Positions 4,668 through 5,023 of a DNA stretch of 5,023 nt are shown here, one piece after another. A program made the position numbers and the translations under genes. The notes under the pieces are model-generated. The model worked only from the letters and a program-made list of their open reading frames with translations, had not been told where the DNA came from and searched no databases. Numbering within the stretch: the stretch's first letter is position 1; each line of letters starts with the position of its first letter. Source of the DNA: Deltaproteobacteria bacterium (GTDB lineage Bacteria > Bdellovibrionota > UBA1018 > UBA923); NCBI GenBank assembly GCA_016194725.1, contig JACQAW010000159.1, positions 1-5,023 of the forward strand, written 5' to 3'.

Positions 4668-5023
4668 GTGGATAGCGGCGACGACGCACCTGTGCCCGTT
4701 CCAGCTGTTGAGGCCGGGGCAGCCACCCCGATGTCCAGACGGGCTGGAACCGTACGTGGGGTTCCGCAAGGCCGGGTTGCCGAGCAGCTGGAAAGCGGGG
4801 CCCGGCGGCGAGGTACTTCGCAGATGCAGGGGCAGGAACAGCAGCAGCAGGTGCAGCGGCAACAGCAACAGACGCGACGCCTGGCGCCCTCGCGGCAACA
4901 GCAGCACGATGAGCCGCCCACTTCGCCTGTCGAGCCGGAGCCAACTGCGCGCGCAGCCAAACCTTCCCAGATTATCGAGCCTGAGCCTGTCGTGGTTCCT
5001 GAAGGCACTAGCGAGGAAGAGCC
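4668..5023 (+). CDS. Gln/Pro/Glu-rich, probably disordered protein, partial; may be the continuation of the lipoprotein at 4394
   Basis: Open to the window end. Of the forward frames here, this one gives a natural composition: acidic and proline-rich (DAPVPVPAVEAG), then Arg/Gly, a Gln-rich core (QGQEQQQQVQRQQQQ), then PVEPEPT and EPEPVVVPEGTSEEE. No fold or family is recognised; such regions usually form flexible linkers, and whatever domain follows is outside the window. The earliest plausible independent start is GTG 4668, with GAGG at 4656-4659 eight bases upstream. However, coding-like residues (ELYVEAAK) precede it from 4644, directly after the upstream stop, and the segment has no signal peptide of its own. 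That favours it being the distal part of the 4394 gene. The frame starting at GTG 4642 is also open but gives a Ser/Arg/Cys-rich, unlikely protein. Confidence refers to this frame being coding; the start is uncertain. Confidence 0.6.
   Translation, partial: MDSGDDAPVPVPAVEAGAATPMSRRAGTVRGVPQGRVAEQLESGARRRGTSQMQGQEQQQQVQRQQQQTRRLAPSRQQQHDEPPTSPVEPEPTARAAKPSQIIEPEPVVVPEGTSEEE
4821..4871 (+). repeat. CAG/CAA-rich low-complexity stretch encoding a Gln tract
   Basis: Interrupted CAG and CAA codons encode a Gln-rich segment, including two runs of four Gln separated by Val-Gln-Arg. The run of four CAG codons is short but could vary in length between strains. In the other forward frame the same bases give Ser/Arg runs, which helps explain why several frames stay open here. 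Confidence 0.7.

Noticed and set aside
4614..5008. Three overlapping minus-strand frames rich in Cys, Ser, Leu or Ala.
   Set aside because: They are reverse readings of the CAG/CAA-rich stretch; runs of Cys, Leu or Ala come from that repeat.
4642..5023. Open frame from GTG 4642 overlapping the lipoprotein stop (GTGA), as in translational coupling.
   Set aside because: Its product is Ser/Arg/Cys-rich with no sensible pattern; the frame starting at 4644 has the more natural acidic, Gln- and Pro-rich composition.

Overview
The window (about 58-60% G+C by eye) is densely coded chromosomal sequence from a Gram-negative bacterium. The evidence for that is two predicted lipoproteins with lipoboxes, a Prc/Tsp-like periplasmic protease, a PilZ domain protein and one good candidate sigma-54 (-24/-12) promoter. 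The mix is compatible with a deltaproteobacterial or Bdellovibrionota-like lineage, but nothing here fixes the taxon and I hold that loosely. I see no RNA gene, insertion sequence, CRISPR array or phage gene, and no gene-free stretch longer than about 190 bases.

Left half, minus strand (3011 down to 1): an apparent three-gene cell-envelope cluster. It starts with a membrane-anchored protein that has a long Ala/Pro-rich linker and a C-terminal fibronectin-III-like domain (3011-2235). After 29 bases comes an S41 tail-specific-type protease made as a lipoprotein (2205-634). After 16 more bases comes uppP (617 to beyond the window), the phosphatase that recycles undecaprenyl diphosphate. The last gene has its own near-consensus promoter inside the end of the protease gene, placed so that the mRNA would start at the A of the ATG (leaderless).

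Middle, plus strand (3116-3802): a BtpA/SgcQ-family TIM-barrel protein that appears to lack about 40 residues in the middle of the barrel. It converges on a minus-strand gene for a PilZ-domain protein (4206-3799). The two genes end on the same CTAG, so both TAG stop codons share bases, inside a 10-bp palindrome. The PilZ gene starts at TTG behind a good ribosome-binding site and is preceded by a good match to a sigma-54 promoter.

Right end, plus strand (4394-5023): a small predicted lipoprotein whose reading frame closes at 4645. Coding-like sequence continues immediately in another frame as a Gln/Pro/Glu-rich protein that runs off the window. The two may be one gene split by a +1 frameshift, or two closely spaced genes.

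Most genes are family-level recognisable. The places that deserve a second look are the shortened BtpA barrel, the frame change at 4640-4645, the leaderless uppP promoter and the sigma-54 site before the PilZ gene. I did not find a clearly new multi-gene system.
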